Part shown: piece after piece, positions 19,484 through 27,290 of the stretch | How the letters are laid out: the number at the start of each line of letters is the position of its first letter | How positions within the stretch are numbered: the first letter of the stretch is position 1 | Assembly (NCBI GenBank): GCA_942493265.1 | Contig: OW818688.1 | Coordinates: forward strand, 1,860,001-1,924,000 | Origin: UBA12481 sp942493265 | GTDB lineage: Bacteria > Bacteroidota > Bacteroidia > Bacteroidales > UBA12481 | Direction of reading: 5' to 3' | DNA: 64,000 bases | Translations under genes and position numbers: made by a program | Notes under the pieces: model-generated | The model's input: the letters and a program-made list of their open reading frames with translations, nothing else | Databases searched by the model: none | What the model was told of the DNA's origin: nothing

Positions 19484-19949
19484 GACGCGGGGTAGCAAAA
19501 AAGAAGTTTGAAGGGCAAGATTCGAATTGAATGGGTGACAGCTCTTAATGGCCCCTCGTTAAAGGAACGCGGTCCCGACTTCCGTCGGGATGACACCTCT
19601 CCGAGGTTAATATTTCGATTCAATCCGCGAGGCTATAATCATTTCAGCCCTACGGGCTTCTCAAACGGCAAGTGGAATGATCATCGCACAAAATGGTCAA
19701 TACTTCCACACCCAACCCCGAAGGGGTGACATGATTATAGCAGCAAATGATTCCTTCTACCTAACCCAACCCCGTAGGGGTGATATGATAATTGCACAGG
19801 ATGATCTCTGGTTTTTATTCCACCCCTATGGGGTTAATATTTCGATTCAATCCGCGAGACTATAATCATTTCAGCCCTACGGGCTTAAATAACAATTGGG
19901 CTCCCCTCCGGGAAGAGTCATGAATCACTGAACTCCCATCGGAAAAGTG
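19484..19949. repeat. Repeat-rich intergenic region without genes
   Basis: No credible gene is present. Copies of three repeat types were found. (1) A 55-nt unit at 19605-19659 recurs at 19832-19886 with one mismatch; it contains TCAATCCGCGAG and TCAGCCCTACGGGCTT, the latter a small hairpin. (2) A CCCCGAAGGGGTGACATGATTA unit at 19713-19742 recurs at 19767-19796 and, more loosely, at 19820-19836, each around a CCCC(GA/GT/TA)AGGGG-like palindrome. (3) A reverse copy of the 39-bp hairpin element lies at 19563-19594. The arrangement resembles a nest of small non-coding intergenic repeats rather than a CRISPR array, since spacers and units are irregular. Confidence 0.8.
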
Positions 19950-20882
19950 TTATCCCGGGAAAAGCCGGGACCGCCCGTTTCGCGACATCTTCCACCTGTC
20001 GCCCGCACCAATCATCAGCACCACAACCCCTCCGATGGTGAGGATGCCCCCAACGATCTGGTAGGCCAGCGGGAGCTGTCCGAAATAGAGAAACACGCCA
20101 AGGACTACAAACAGGGAGGTTGTACTCTGGATGATCGCCGCCCGCGAAGCTTCAATATATTTCAGGGCGCTGTATTGTCCGATTGAGGTGAGGAATGGGC
20201 CCATGAACGAACCGATGACGATATTCAAAAATGCATTCATCGGGATCTTCAGACTCTGTCCGTTGATGACCATCAGCATCGAAGCCAGCAGAAGCAGAAA
20301 GATTGCCCGGTTGATGGCCAGCATGGTGGGGGTGATGGTTTTGATGAACTTTTTAGCGGTTATAGTTCGAACGGCATAAAAGGTGGTGCAGATAATCATG
20401 AGTCCGGAACTACCGGTGAGATAAGAACTTAGCGAGCCTCCTTTGTGATAGCTGATCACAAAAGCGCCGATAAAAGTGAGCATCACTCCAACAATCTCCA
20501 ATCCCTTAAAACGCTCGCTCAGCAGGATGACTCCCAGCATCGTGACAAAAATATATTCCATATTTCGCAGGAAAGATGGAATGGCAGGATTTTCGGCCAC
20601 TGAAATAGCGCCATAAAAGGTGCCCGTGGCAACCATCTCAATGAAACCGAGAAGGATCAGCACCTTAAAGGATTTCCGGGTAATCTCGTGGAATTTCCGG
20701 TGTTCGGCCGATCGCATGGTCCAGATGGTATTCCAGATGATGGCCATACCGAACCAGTATACCCCGAATTGAGCCAGGCTCACCTGGTTCAATGCAGCTT
20801 TGCTGAAAATATATACGGTGGATCCGGCAACGGTTGCCAGGAGAACGTAGGCGTATCCCTTAAATTCAGGTTTGAGTTTCAT
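19950..20882 (-). CDS. EamA/DMT-superfamily inner-membrane transporter
   Basis: The protein has 310 residues from the ATG at 20882, with about ten hydrophobic helices in two EamA repeats (first begins GYAYVLLATVAGSTVYIFSK, second around residue 160). The longer frame starting at 20924 is less likely because the sequence between contains a CGCCTTTGCA box that looks like part of the promoter. Substrate unknown; family members export metabolites such as amino acids. The stop codon and last residues (RSRLFPG) lie within a TCCCGGGAAAAGCCGGGA hairpin of the dispersed repeat family, so the C-terminus seems to have been remodelled by a repeat. It is divergent from aceE. Confidence 0.85.
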   Translation of the reverse strand: MKLKPEFKGYAYVLLATVAGSTVYIFSKAALNQVSLAQFGVYWFGMAIIWNTIWTMRSAEHRKFHEITRKSFKVLILLGFIEMVATGTFYGAISVAENPAIPSFLRNMEYIFVTMLGVILLSERFKGLEIVGVMLTFIGAFVISYHKGGSLSSYLTGSSGLMIICTTFYAVRTITAKKFIKTITPTMLAINRAIFLLLLASMLMVINGQSLKIPMNAFLNIVIGSFMGPFLTSIGQYSALKYIEASRAAIIQSTTSLFVVLGVFLYFGQLPLAYQIVGGILTIGGVVVLMIGAGDRWKMSRNGRSRLFPG

Positions 20883-20966
20883 TATTGCAAAGGCGAAATT
20901 ATCATTTTTTAACCTTTCTTCCACTTATGCGTTTAAGGAATAGCAAATGGACAAATACTTAAGCAA

Positions 20967-23627
20967 ATGGACACAAATGATTTAGCGCGCGATCACGAAA
21001 TCGAGAACAGGGAATGGATAGATTCCATCGATTATATCATTGAAAAAGAGGGATATGAGCGTGCAAAAGAGATTTTATTGCTGTTGCAGAGCCGGTCGCA
21101 GATGAAAGGGATCAATTTTACCTACCAGGGTAATACTCCCTATATCAATACGATACCGGTGAGCAAAGAATCGCCCTATCCGGGAAGCCGGGAGATGGAG
21201 CGAAAAATTAAGAGCATCATCCGGTGGAATGCCATGGCGATGGTGGTTCGGGCAAACAAGGAATCCGAAGGGATTGGCGGACACATCTCCACTTTTGCCT
21301 CCAGTGCGGCCTTGTATGAGGTGGGATTCAACCACTTTTTCCGGGGCGGCGATGACGGTCAGCGTCCGGATATGATTTATTTCCAGGGGCATGCTGCGCC
21401 GGGAATTTATGCCCGGTCGTTCATGGAAGGAAGGTTCACCGAGCAGGATCTCGAGAATTTCCGCAGGGAGCTGAAGGTGGGCGGGGGTCTCTCCTCCTAT
21501 CCACATCCACGGTCGATGCCGGATTACTGGCAATTTCCGACGGTGTCCATGGGGTTAGGTCCGATCACGGCAATCTACCAGGCTCGTTTCAACCGCTATA
21601 TGGAAGATAAGGGACTGATCCCCAAATCAGACCAGAAGGTATGGGCATTCCTCGGCGACGGCGAAATGGACGAGCCGGAATCAATGGGAGCACTTACACT
21701 TGCCTCGCGGGAGGAGCTTGACAATCTGATATTTGTGGTCAACTGCAATTTGCAGCGCCTCGACGGGCCGGTACGCGGAAACGGATCGATCGTACAGGAG
21801 CTGGAATCGGCTTTCCAGGGGGCAGGGTGGAATGTGATCAAGGTGATGCATGGCCACGACTGGGATCCGCTGTTTGAAAAAGATAAAGATGGGATGCTGG
21901 CCCGGAGGTTCGGGGAACTGGTCGACGGACAGCGTCAGCGATATATCGTATCGCCGGGTGCTTATATCCGGAAGGATTTCTTCGGAAAATATGAGCAGAC
22001 GCTCAAAATGGTGGAAAACTATTCCGATGAGCAGCTTGAGAAACTCAGCAGGGGCGGGCATGATCCGCTCAAAATCTACAATGCATACAAAGCTGCCGTG
22101 AACCATAAAGGCGCTCCCACTGTGATACTCACCTCAACGGTTAAAGGATATGGGTTGGGAGAAGCCGGCGAGGGAAGGAACATCACACACCAGCAGAAAA
22201 AACTCAATGAAGAAGAGCTGAAATATTTCCGTGGGCGGTTTGGGATACCGGTTTCCGATGAAGGCATCGGGAAGGCCCCGTTCTATAAGCCGGCTGAGGA
22301 TAGTGAAGAGATGAAATATCTGATGGAACAACGTCAGAAGCTGGGCGGTTTCCTGCCAAAAAGGCTATCTGAAAAAACAAGATTTGAGATGCCCGAACAC
22401 GCCATCTTTGAAGAATTCAGCAAAGATTCAGGCGGCAAGGAGGTGGCCACAACCATGGTTCTGGTGCAGATCCTGACGAAACTGCTTAAAGACAAGAATG
22501 TTGGAAAACTCATTGTGCCAATTGTGCCCGATGAATCCCGGACTTTCGGGATGGATTCGCTGTTCAGGCAGGTGGGGATCTATTCACATAAAGGACAATT
22601 ATATGAACCGGTTGATCGCGACAGCCTGATGTATTACAAAGAAGCGATCGACGGCGCTATTCTGGAGGAGGGGATAAATGAGGCAGGCTCGATGTCGTCG
22701 TTCATCGCCGCCGGCATCAGTCATTCGACTCATGGGGTTAACGCCATCCCCTTCTTCATTTTTTATTCGATGTTCGGATTCCAGCGCGTCGGCGACCTAA
22801 TCTGGGCAGCCGGAGATGTACGCGCCCGCGGGTTCATGATTGGCGGAACATCCGGACGGACCACGCTGGCCGGAGAGGGATTGCAGCATCAGGACGGGAA
22901 TAGTCATCTTTTGGCGCTCACTTATCCGTCGGTCAAGGCTTACGATCCAACGTTTGCCTATGAAGTGGCCATCATTGTGGAAGAGGGGATTAAGGAGATG
23001 TATCTGGAGGGGAAAGATGTGATTTACTACATCACCATCATGAACGAGAAATATCCGATGCCCGCCAAGCCTCCCTGTACCAAGTCGCACATCCTCAAGG
23101 GGATGTATCAGTACCGGTTCGAGGAAAATAATATTCACAACCTGAATCTGCTTGGCAGCGGTGCCATTTTGAATGAAGTGATCAAGGCAGCGGATATTTT
23201 GAAAAATGATTATGATATTCATCCAAATGTTTGGAGCGTAACGAGTTACAAGAATTTATACGACGATGCCCGTGAGGTGGTTCGATTTAATACGCTGAAT
23301 ACCGATAAGAAAAAAGAGAGCCACATCCGGTTCCTGGTAGGCGACGAGCCCGGTTTGTTCATTGCAGCAACCGATTACGTGAAAGCACTTCCGCTATCGG
23401 TGGCCACCTATTTCCCGGGGCAGTTTGTTGCGTTGGGGACTGATGGGTTTGGGTTAAGTGAAACCCGTACTGCGCTGAGGGATCATTTTGAAGTGGATGC
23501 TAAGCACATCGTTTGGACCACCCTCGTGCGACTGCGTGATAATGGCAAGATTGACGATACGGTACTTGCCACTGCCAGTAAAAAGCTGGCCATTAAATCA
23601 GATAAGAAAAACCCGGCTGCCGTATAA
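20967..23627 (+). CDS. aceE: Pyruvate dehydrogenase E1 component (homodimeric type)
   Basis: The 886-residue protein matches the length and motifs of the homodimeric AceE type: GGHISTFASSA near residue 105, FLGDGEMDEPES (the GDG...-type thiamine-diphosphate motif) near 230, VNCNLQRLDGPVRGNG near 260, and the transketolase-like second half with EGINEAGSM. It decarboxylates pyruvate and transfers the acetyl group to the lipoyl group of E2. It is the first gene of an operon with aceF (18-bp gap) and lpdA (9-bp gap). Two near-identical GCAAATGGACA words flank the start (from 20943), one of them containing the ATG. Confidence 0.97.
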   Translation: MDTNDLARDHEIENREWIDSIDYIIEKEGYERAKEILLLLQSRSQMKGINFTYQGNTPYINTIPVSKESPYPGSREMERKIKSIIRWNAMAMVVRANKESEGIGGHISTFASSAALYEVGFNHFFRGGDDGQRPDMIYFQGHAAPGIYARSFMEGRFTEQDLENFRRELKVGGGLSSYPHPRSMPDYWQFPTVSMGLGPITAIYQARFNRYMEDKGLIPKSDQKVWAFLGDGEMDEPESMGALTLASREELDNLIFVVNCNLQRLDGPVRGNGSIVQELESAFQGAGWNVIKVMHGHDWDPLFEKDKDGMLARRFGELVDGQRQRYIVSPGAYIRKDFFGKYEQTLKMVENYSDEQLEKLSRGGHDPLKIYNAYKAAVNHKGAPTVILTSTVKGYGLGEAGEGRNITHQQKKLNEEELKYFRGRFGIPVSDEGIGKAPFYKPAEDSEEMKYLMEQRQKLGGFLPKRLSEKTRFEMPEHAIFEEFSKDSGGKEVATTMVLVQILTKLLKDKNVGKLIVPIVPDESRTFGMDSLFRQVGIYSHKGQLYEPVDRDSLMYYKEAIDGAILEEGINEAGSMSSFIAAGISHSTHGVNAIPFFIFYSMFGFQRVGDLIWAAGDVRARGFMIGGTSGRTTLAGEGLQHQDGNSHLLALTYPSVKAYDPTFAYEVAIIVEEGIKEMYLEGKDVIYYITIMNEKYPMPAKPPCTKSHILKGMYQYRFEENNIHNLNLLGSGAILNEVIKAADILKNDYDIHPNVWSVTSYKNLYDDAREVVRFNTLNTDKKKESHIRFLVGDEPGLFIAATDYVKALPLSVATYFPGQFVALGTDGFGLSETRTALRDHFEVDAKHIVWTTLVRLRDNGKIDDTVLATASKKLAIKSDKKNPAAV

Positions 23628-23645
23628 CCGCCAAATCAATCGAAC

Positions 23646-25025
23646 ATGAAACAAGAAATTAAGCTTCCAGAGATAGCCGACAATGTGGTATCGGGCTTTT
23701 TGGCCCGTATACTGGTAAAAGTTGGCGATGTGATTGAAAAAGATCAGTCCATTATAGAGATTGAAACTGATAAGGCGGCGACCGACATCCCCACGCCAAT
23801 AGGTGGGAAAGTTGTTGATATTAAAGTGAATTCGGGAGATGAGGTAAGGGTGGGACAGACGATACTGGTGCTGGAGCTCGGAGGGGAGGTTAAGGAGGTT
23901 ACGGATGTTACGGAGGTTAAGGATGTTAAGGGGGTTACGGATGTTAAGGACGTAAAGAGTGTAAAGAGTGTAAAGAGTGTAAAGAAAGATGAGATAGAGG
24001 CACCCGCCAAACCCGAAGCTGATCGGAGCAGTGTCATCCCGGCGAAAGCCGGGACCCCGTCCCTTACCGCGAATGCATCCGCGGGGACCCCTTCGCTTAC
24101 TCCTAATGCCATTACGAGCACCCCCTCTACGGGCCATCTTGTGCCGGCATCGCCATCGGTGCGGCGGTTTGCTAGGGAGCTGGGACTTGATATCACCAGA
24201 GTGAAAGGAACCGGTCCGGGGGGCAGAATATCGGATGACGATGTGAAGGCACATGCCAAAGAGGTGATACAATCGCCGAAAACGGCTGAATTTGCAGGTT
24301 ATGCCGAGGTGCCGGACTTCTCCAGATGGGGTCCGGTGGAATTTCAGCCTATGAGCCGTATCCGGACGATCACGGCTGAGAGTACGGTGAATTCGTGGCA
24401 GACCATCCCTCAGGTGGTGCAATTTGACAAAGCCGACATCACAGAAATCGAGAAATTCCGGTTGATGAGCAAGGCAGCAGTGGAGAAGTCCGGCGGCAAG
24501 CTCACCATGACGGCCATCTTATTAAAATTATCGGCCATGGCGCTCAGGCAGTTCCCGAAATTCAATGCCAGCGTGGACATGAAGAATAAGCAGATCATCT
24601 ATAAAAATTACATCAACATCGGCATAGCCGTGGATACCGAGCAGGGGCTGCTGGTTCCGGTGGTGCAGGATGTGGATAAAAAGAGTCTGACCCAATTGTC
24701 GGTGGAACTCAACGGCATTGCCGAGCGGGCCCGTACCCGCAAGCTCACGAGCGAAGAGATGCAGGGAGGAAATTTCACCATCTCCAATCTTGGTGGCATT
24801 GGTGGAACATCCTTTACACCAATCGTTTATCCGAATCAGGTAGCGATACTGGGAGTATCAAAATCGGCCATGGAGCCGGTTTATCAGGATGGTGCATTTG
24901 TTCCGCGTAACATGCTTCCGCTATCGCTGAGTTATGATCACCGGTTGATAGACGGGGCCGATGGAGCCCGTTTCCTGGTGTGGATGTGTAAAGTATTGGA
25001 ACAACCTTTTTTAACCTGGCTATAA
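23646..25025 (+). CDS. aceF: Pyruvate dehydrogenase E2, dihydrolipoamide acetyltransferase
   Basis: The 459-residue protein has one lipoyl domain (1-78, lipoylated Lys43 in IEIETDKAATD), a peripheral-subunit-binding domain (about 167-203, SVRRFARELGLDITRVKGTG) and a catalytic acetyltransferase domain (about 230-459) with the active-site motif SYDHRLIDGADG. The flexible linker between lipoyl and binding domains is unusual. Residues 82-114 are encoded by eleven 9-nt repeats, and residues 130-143 by a 39-bp hairpin repeat also found between genes. Normal E2 linkers are Ala/Pro rich; here the Ala/Pro-rich character comes from the repeat. The reading frame stays open through both. Confidence 0.97.
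   Translation: MKQEIKLPEIADNVVSGFLARILVKVGDVIEKDQSIIEIETDKAATDIPTPIGGKVVDIKVNSGDEVRVGQTILVLELGGEVKEVTDVTEVKDVKGVTDVKDVKSVKSVKSVKKDEIEAPAKPEADRSSVIPAKAGTPSLTANASAGTPSLTPNAITSTPSTGHLVPASPSVRRFARELGLDITRVKGTGPGGRISDDDVKAHAKEVIQSPKTAEFAGYAEVPDFSRWGPVEFQPMSRIRTITAESTVNSWQTIPQVVQFDKADITEIEKFRLMSKAAVEKSGGKLTMTAILLKLSAMALRQFPKFNASVDMKNKQIIYKNYINIGIAVDTEQGLLVPVVQDVDKKSLTQLSVELNGIAERARTRKLTSEEMQGGNFTISNLGGIGGTSFTPIVYPNQVAILGVSKSAMEPVYQDGAFVPRNMLPLSLSYDHRLIDGADGARFLVWMCKVLEQPFLTWL
23889..23987 (+). repeat. Eleven tandem 9-nt repeats inside aceF
   Basis: The units follow the pattern GTTAAGGAT or GTTACGGAT in the first seven and GTAAAGAGT in the last four. They encode V-K/T-x eleven times (33 residues), with charged third residues (E, D, G, S). 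The sequence is exactly in frame and in the interdomain linker, where length changes are tolerated. Unit number is likely to vary by slippage. Confidence 0.92.
24033..24071 (+). repeat. 39-bp hairpin repeat (copy 2) inside aceF
   Basis: This copy matches the intergenic copy at 15040-15078 at 36 of 39 positions. The stem is TCCCGGC...GCCGGGA, so the stem pair that is A-T in copy 1 is G-C here. It encodes VIPAKAGTPSLTA in the linker. A partial second unit follows immediately (24081-24100, giving AGTPSLT again). Confidence 0.9.
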
Positions 25026-25034
25026 TCTCTTTTT

Positions 25035-26531
25035 ATGGAAAATCATCAGGTAGTGGTTATTGGCGCGGGTCCGGGAGGATACCGTGCGGCATTCATGGCA
25101 GCCGATCTCGGTTTGCAGGTTACCCTGATTGATCCGGCGGCCAATCCGGGCGGGGTTTGTTTGTACCGGGGGTGCATTCCCACGAAGGCGCTGTTGCATC
25201 TGGCAAAAGTAAAAGAAGACGCGTTAAAGGCCGGCGAATGGGGCCTTACCTTCCAGGAGCCGGTGATTGACCGCGAGAAGGTAAAGAAATGGAAAGAAAG
25301 CGTGGTGACTAAGTTGACCGGTGGATTGGGGCAGCTCACTAAGGCGAGGAAGATCAATTACATACGGGGTTTTGCTACTTTTATTGATGGGGAGACCCTG
25401 GAGATAAAAGGCATAGGGCATGAAGCCCGCCCCGGACTTGATCCGGGGGCAGAAGGCAAAAATCAGGAAGAAGAAATAAGTATTAGGAAGATAAAGTTTG
25501 AGAATGTGATCATAGCGACGGGGGCCCAGCCGATAAAGCTGCCGTTTATAAAAGAGTGGTCGGACAGGATCATGAATGCGGAGATTGCGCTGGAGCTGAA
25601 ATCGATACCCAAGAGGCTGCTGATACTGGGCGGCGGATATATCGGGATGGAATCGGCCACAATTTATAAGGCACTGGGATCGGAAGTCTCGCTGGTGGAG
25701 GCATTGCCGAACATCATGTATACGATGGACCAGGAGCTGGTGGAGATTTACAGGAAGCAGAATAAGGATTTGTTTGCGGAGACTTGGTTTGAGACTCGGG
25801 TAACCGCGCTGGAGGAGGGGGAAGGGAAGGTGGTTGTTACGCTGGAGAAAGTGACAAGTGACGCAGTGACGAGTGACGGGGTAACAAGTGACAAGAGGGA
25901 GTTTGATGCGGTGCTGGTGAGTGTGGGGATGCGGCCGAATTCGGGAGGATTTGGGCTGGAGAATGCCGGGGTGGAGGTCGATCAGCGGGGATTCATCAAA
26001 ACAGATGAGCAGGGCCGGACGAATGTGAAAAATATTTTTGCCATCGGGGATGTAAGCGGTGGGATGTTATTGGCGCACAAGGCCAGTTACCAGGGCCGGA
26101 TTGCGGCAGAGGTTATTGCCGGTCAGAAATCCGCCTTTGATGCGCGTGCGATACCTGCTGTGGTGTATACTGATCCTGAGATTGCCGTGGCCGGGTTATC
26201 CGAGCTGGAGTGTCAGGAAAAGGGAATTGCCTACCGCACGGTAAAATTTCCCTGGTCGGCATCGGGCAGGGCCATTGCGATGGGTGATCCGGCGGGGTTA
26301 ACCAAGCTGATCATTGAAGAGGGCACGGAAAGGATTCTGGGTGCGGGCATTGTAGGAAAGAACGCCGGGGATCTGATCTCGGAAGCCGTATTAGGCATTG
26401 AGATGGCCGCGCGGGCATCCGACATGGCCCTGAGCATACATCCGCACCCGACGGTATCGGAAACGCTGATGGAAGCTGCGGAGCTTTTTTACGGGCATCC
26501 GGTGCATGTAGCGGCGCCGCGGAAGAAGTGA
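25035..26531 (+). CDS. lpdA: Dihydrolipoyl dehydrogenase (E3)
   Basis: The 498-residue flavoprotein has the FAD-binding GAGPGGYRAA motif (10-18), the redox-active disulfide in GGVCLYRGCIPTK (Cys42, Cys47), the NAD-binding LGGGYIGMES motif (about 198-207) and the C-terminal active-site HPHPTVSETLMEA. It reoxidises the E2 lipoyl groups with NAD+. It is longer than the usual 460-475 residues because of two insertions at surface turns: about 126-148, containing ARPGLDPGAEG, and about 273-287, containing three VTSD units. Both derive from dispersed DNA repeats. The stop codon is the first TGA of another repeat copy. No catalytic motif is interrupted, so the enzyme is probably active. Confidence 0.97.
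   Translation: MENHQVVVIGAGPGGYRAAFMAADLGLQVTLIDPAANPGGVCLYRGCIPTKALLHLAKVKEDALKAGEWGLTFQEPVIDREKVKKWKESVVTKLTGGLGQLTKARKINYIRGFATFIDGETLEIKGIGHEARPGLDPGAEGKNQEEEISIRKIKFENVIIATGAQPIKLPFIKEWSDRIMNAEIALELKSIPKRLLILGGGYIGMESATIYKALGSEVSLVEALPNIMYTMDQELVEIYRKQNKDLFAETWFETRVTALEEGEGKVVVTLEKVTSDAVTSDGVTSDKREFDAVLVSVGMRPNSGGFGLENAGVEVDQRGFIKTDEQGRTNVKNIFAIGDVSGGMLLAHKASYQGRIAAEVIAGQKSAFDARAIPAVVYTDPEIAVAGLSELECQEKGIAYRTVKFPWSASGRAIAMGDPAGLTKLIIEEGTERILGAGIVGKNAGDLISEAVLGIEMAARASDMALSIHPHPTVSETLMEAAELFYGHPVHVAAPRKK
25429..25449 (+). repeat. Hairpin repeat inside lpdA encoding RPGLDPG
   Basis: CCCCGGA at 25430-25436 pairs perfectly with TCCGGGG at 25442-25448 around CTTGA. The element is in frame and explains the extra residues before the IIATGAQP segment. 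No other copy was found in the window. Confidence 0.7.
25851..25895 (+). repeat. GTGAC-type repeat inside lpdA
   Basis: Four GTGAC(A/G) words plus a GTAACAAGTGACAAG tail give KVTSDAVTSDGVTSDK in frame. The same words form the inverted repeat at 14553-14594 and the copy at 26529-26556. The insertion falls in a turn before FDAVLVSVGMRPN, which remains intact. Confidence 0.88.
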
Positions 26532-26556
26532 CAAGTGACGAGTGACGACTGACGGG
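26529..26556 (+). repeat. GTGAC-type repeat overlapping the lpdA stop codon
   Basis: GTGACAAGTGACGAGTGACG and a GACTGACGGG tail begin one base before the lpdA TGA. The repeat therefore supplies the stop codon. It lies between lpdA and the tRNA promoter. Confidence 0.85.
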
Positions 26557-26558
26557 TG

Positions 26559-26589
26559 TTGGAATAATCAAAGATTTGATATACTTTTG
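26559..26589 (+). promoter_or_regulatory. Promoter of tRNA-Cys
   Basis: A -33 TTG (26559-26561) and a perfect -7 box TACTTTTG (26582-26589) are separated by 20 bp, the spacing used by the primary sigma factor of Bacteroidota. The mature tRNA begins 12 nt downstream. Confidence 0.75.
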
Positions 26590-26601
26590 TGGTGCTAAGC
26601 T

Positions 26602-26672
26602 GGTCACATAGCCAAGCGGTTAGGCACCGGTCTGCAAAACCGGCTACAGCGGTTCGAATCCGCTTGTGACCT
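26602..26672 (+). tRNA. tRNA-Cys (GCA)
   Basis: The 71-nt sequence folds as a cloverleaf. The acceptor stem GGTCACA pairs with TGTGACC, the anticodon arm CCGGTCTGCAAAACCGG presents GCA, and the T arm is AGCGGTTCGAATCCGCT. The discriminator base is T, as required for tRNA-Cys. CCA is not encoded. Confidence 0.95.
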
Positions 26673-26682
26673 CAACCTTTAC

Positions 26683-26724
26683 AACCGATCTACCTGTTAA
26701 TCAAGTAGATCGGTTTTGTGTTTT
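26683..26724 (+). terminator. Rho-independent terminator of tRNA-Cys
   Basis: An 11-bp perfect stem, AACCGATCTAC (26683-26693) with GTAGATCGGTT (26705-26715), encloses an 11-nt loop and is followed by the T-rich TTGTGTTTT. It lies 10 nt after the tRNA. Confidence 0.85.
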
Positions 26725-26813
26725 GGGGGGTGGCAAGTATTTGGCAAATAATTTTGAAAAGTGTGAATAATCCAGGTTGAATCTTTCCTGTATGCAGCAA
26801 TCATAACCGATTA

Positions 26814-26845
26814 TTTGGGACTGATGGTCTTATAGGTTAACTTTG
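26814..26845 (+). promoter_or_regulatory. Promoter of hicB
   Basis: A -33 TTTG (26814-26817) and a -7 box TAACTTTG (26838-26845) lie exactly 20 bp apart. Transcription would start about 20 nt before the hicB ATG. Confidence 0.75.
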
Positions 26846-26873
26846 TAAAAAAAGGATCATAAAAAACATTGAG

Positions 26874-27083
26874 ATGACGGCTGTTTTCGAACCATGCGAT
26901 GAGGGCGGGTTTATTGCATATGTTCAGGAGATTCCCGGTATCAATACCCAGGGAGAAACTATCGAAGAAGCCAAGGAGAACCTTGCCGACGCGGTGAACC
27001 TGGTATTTGAGGAAATGAGAGCAACCAACAAGAAGGGAAGAACCAGTAAGCTGATCACTCAAACCATGACCTTCAGCTTCTGA
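26874..27083 (+). CDS. hicB: HicB-family antitoxin
   Basis: The 69-residue protein has the HicB core fold: FEPCDEGGFIAYVQEIPGI followed by a TQGETIEEAKENLADAV helix. HicB antitoxins bind and block the HicA mRNA interferase and usually repress their own promoter. The short C-terminus (KLITQTMTFSF) lacks an added DNA-binding domain. The stop TGA overlaps the ATG of the next gene (TGATG), the usual translational coupling with hicA, but that toxin gene is broken, so this is now an orphan antitoxin. The gene order, antitoxin first, is a known hicBA arrangement. Confidence 0.85.
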   Translation: MTAVFEPCDEGGFIAYVQEIPGINTQGETIEEAKENLADAVNLVFEEMRATNKKGRTSKLITQTMTFSF

Positions 27084-27199
27084 TGAAGAGAAACAAACTC
27101 ATTAAGCACCTCGAAAAAAACAACTGCATTTTCGTCCGTCAAGTGGACGCGCCGACAAAAGTTACAGCCCCTGCCGTCCGGATAACAAATCCGTTATGA
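27083..27199 (+). pseudogene. hicA: Truncated hicA toxin remnant
   Basis: The 38-codon frame starts MKRNKLIKHLEKNNCIFVRQ, which matches the N-terminus of HicA mRNA interferases (normally about 60 residues). After this the sequence diverges and stops. The glycine-rich segment with the catalytic His, normally just after this point, is absent, so no toxin activity is expected. It begins in the overlapping TGATG of hicB. The frame is too short for most gene finders. Replacement of the 3' end by unrelated sequence, rather than a point mutation, seems to have caused the loss. Confidence 0.75.
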
Positions 27200-27290
27200 T
27201 ATCTATCGAGTTATAAGTTAGAGTAATACAGTTTGAGGTAGTTGCTCACCCTATCCGGCAACGGTTGATATTCTTACCGGCACCTCCACT

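Noticed and set aside
19605..19886. Possible CRISPR array
   Set aside because: Units differ in kind, number only two or three each and have irregular spacing; no cas genes in the window.
26602..26672. Attachment site at tRNA-Cys
   Set aside because: No second copy of the tRNA 3' end and no integrase were found in the window.
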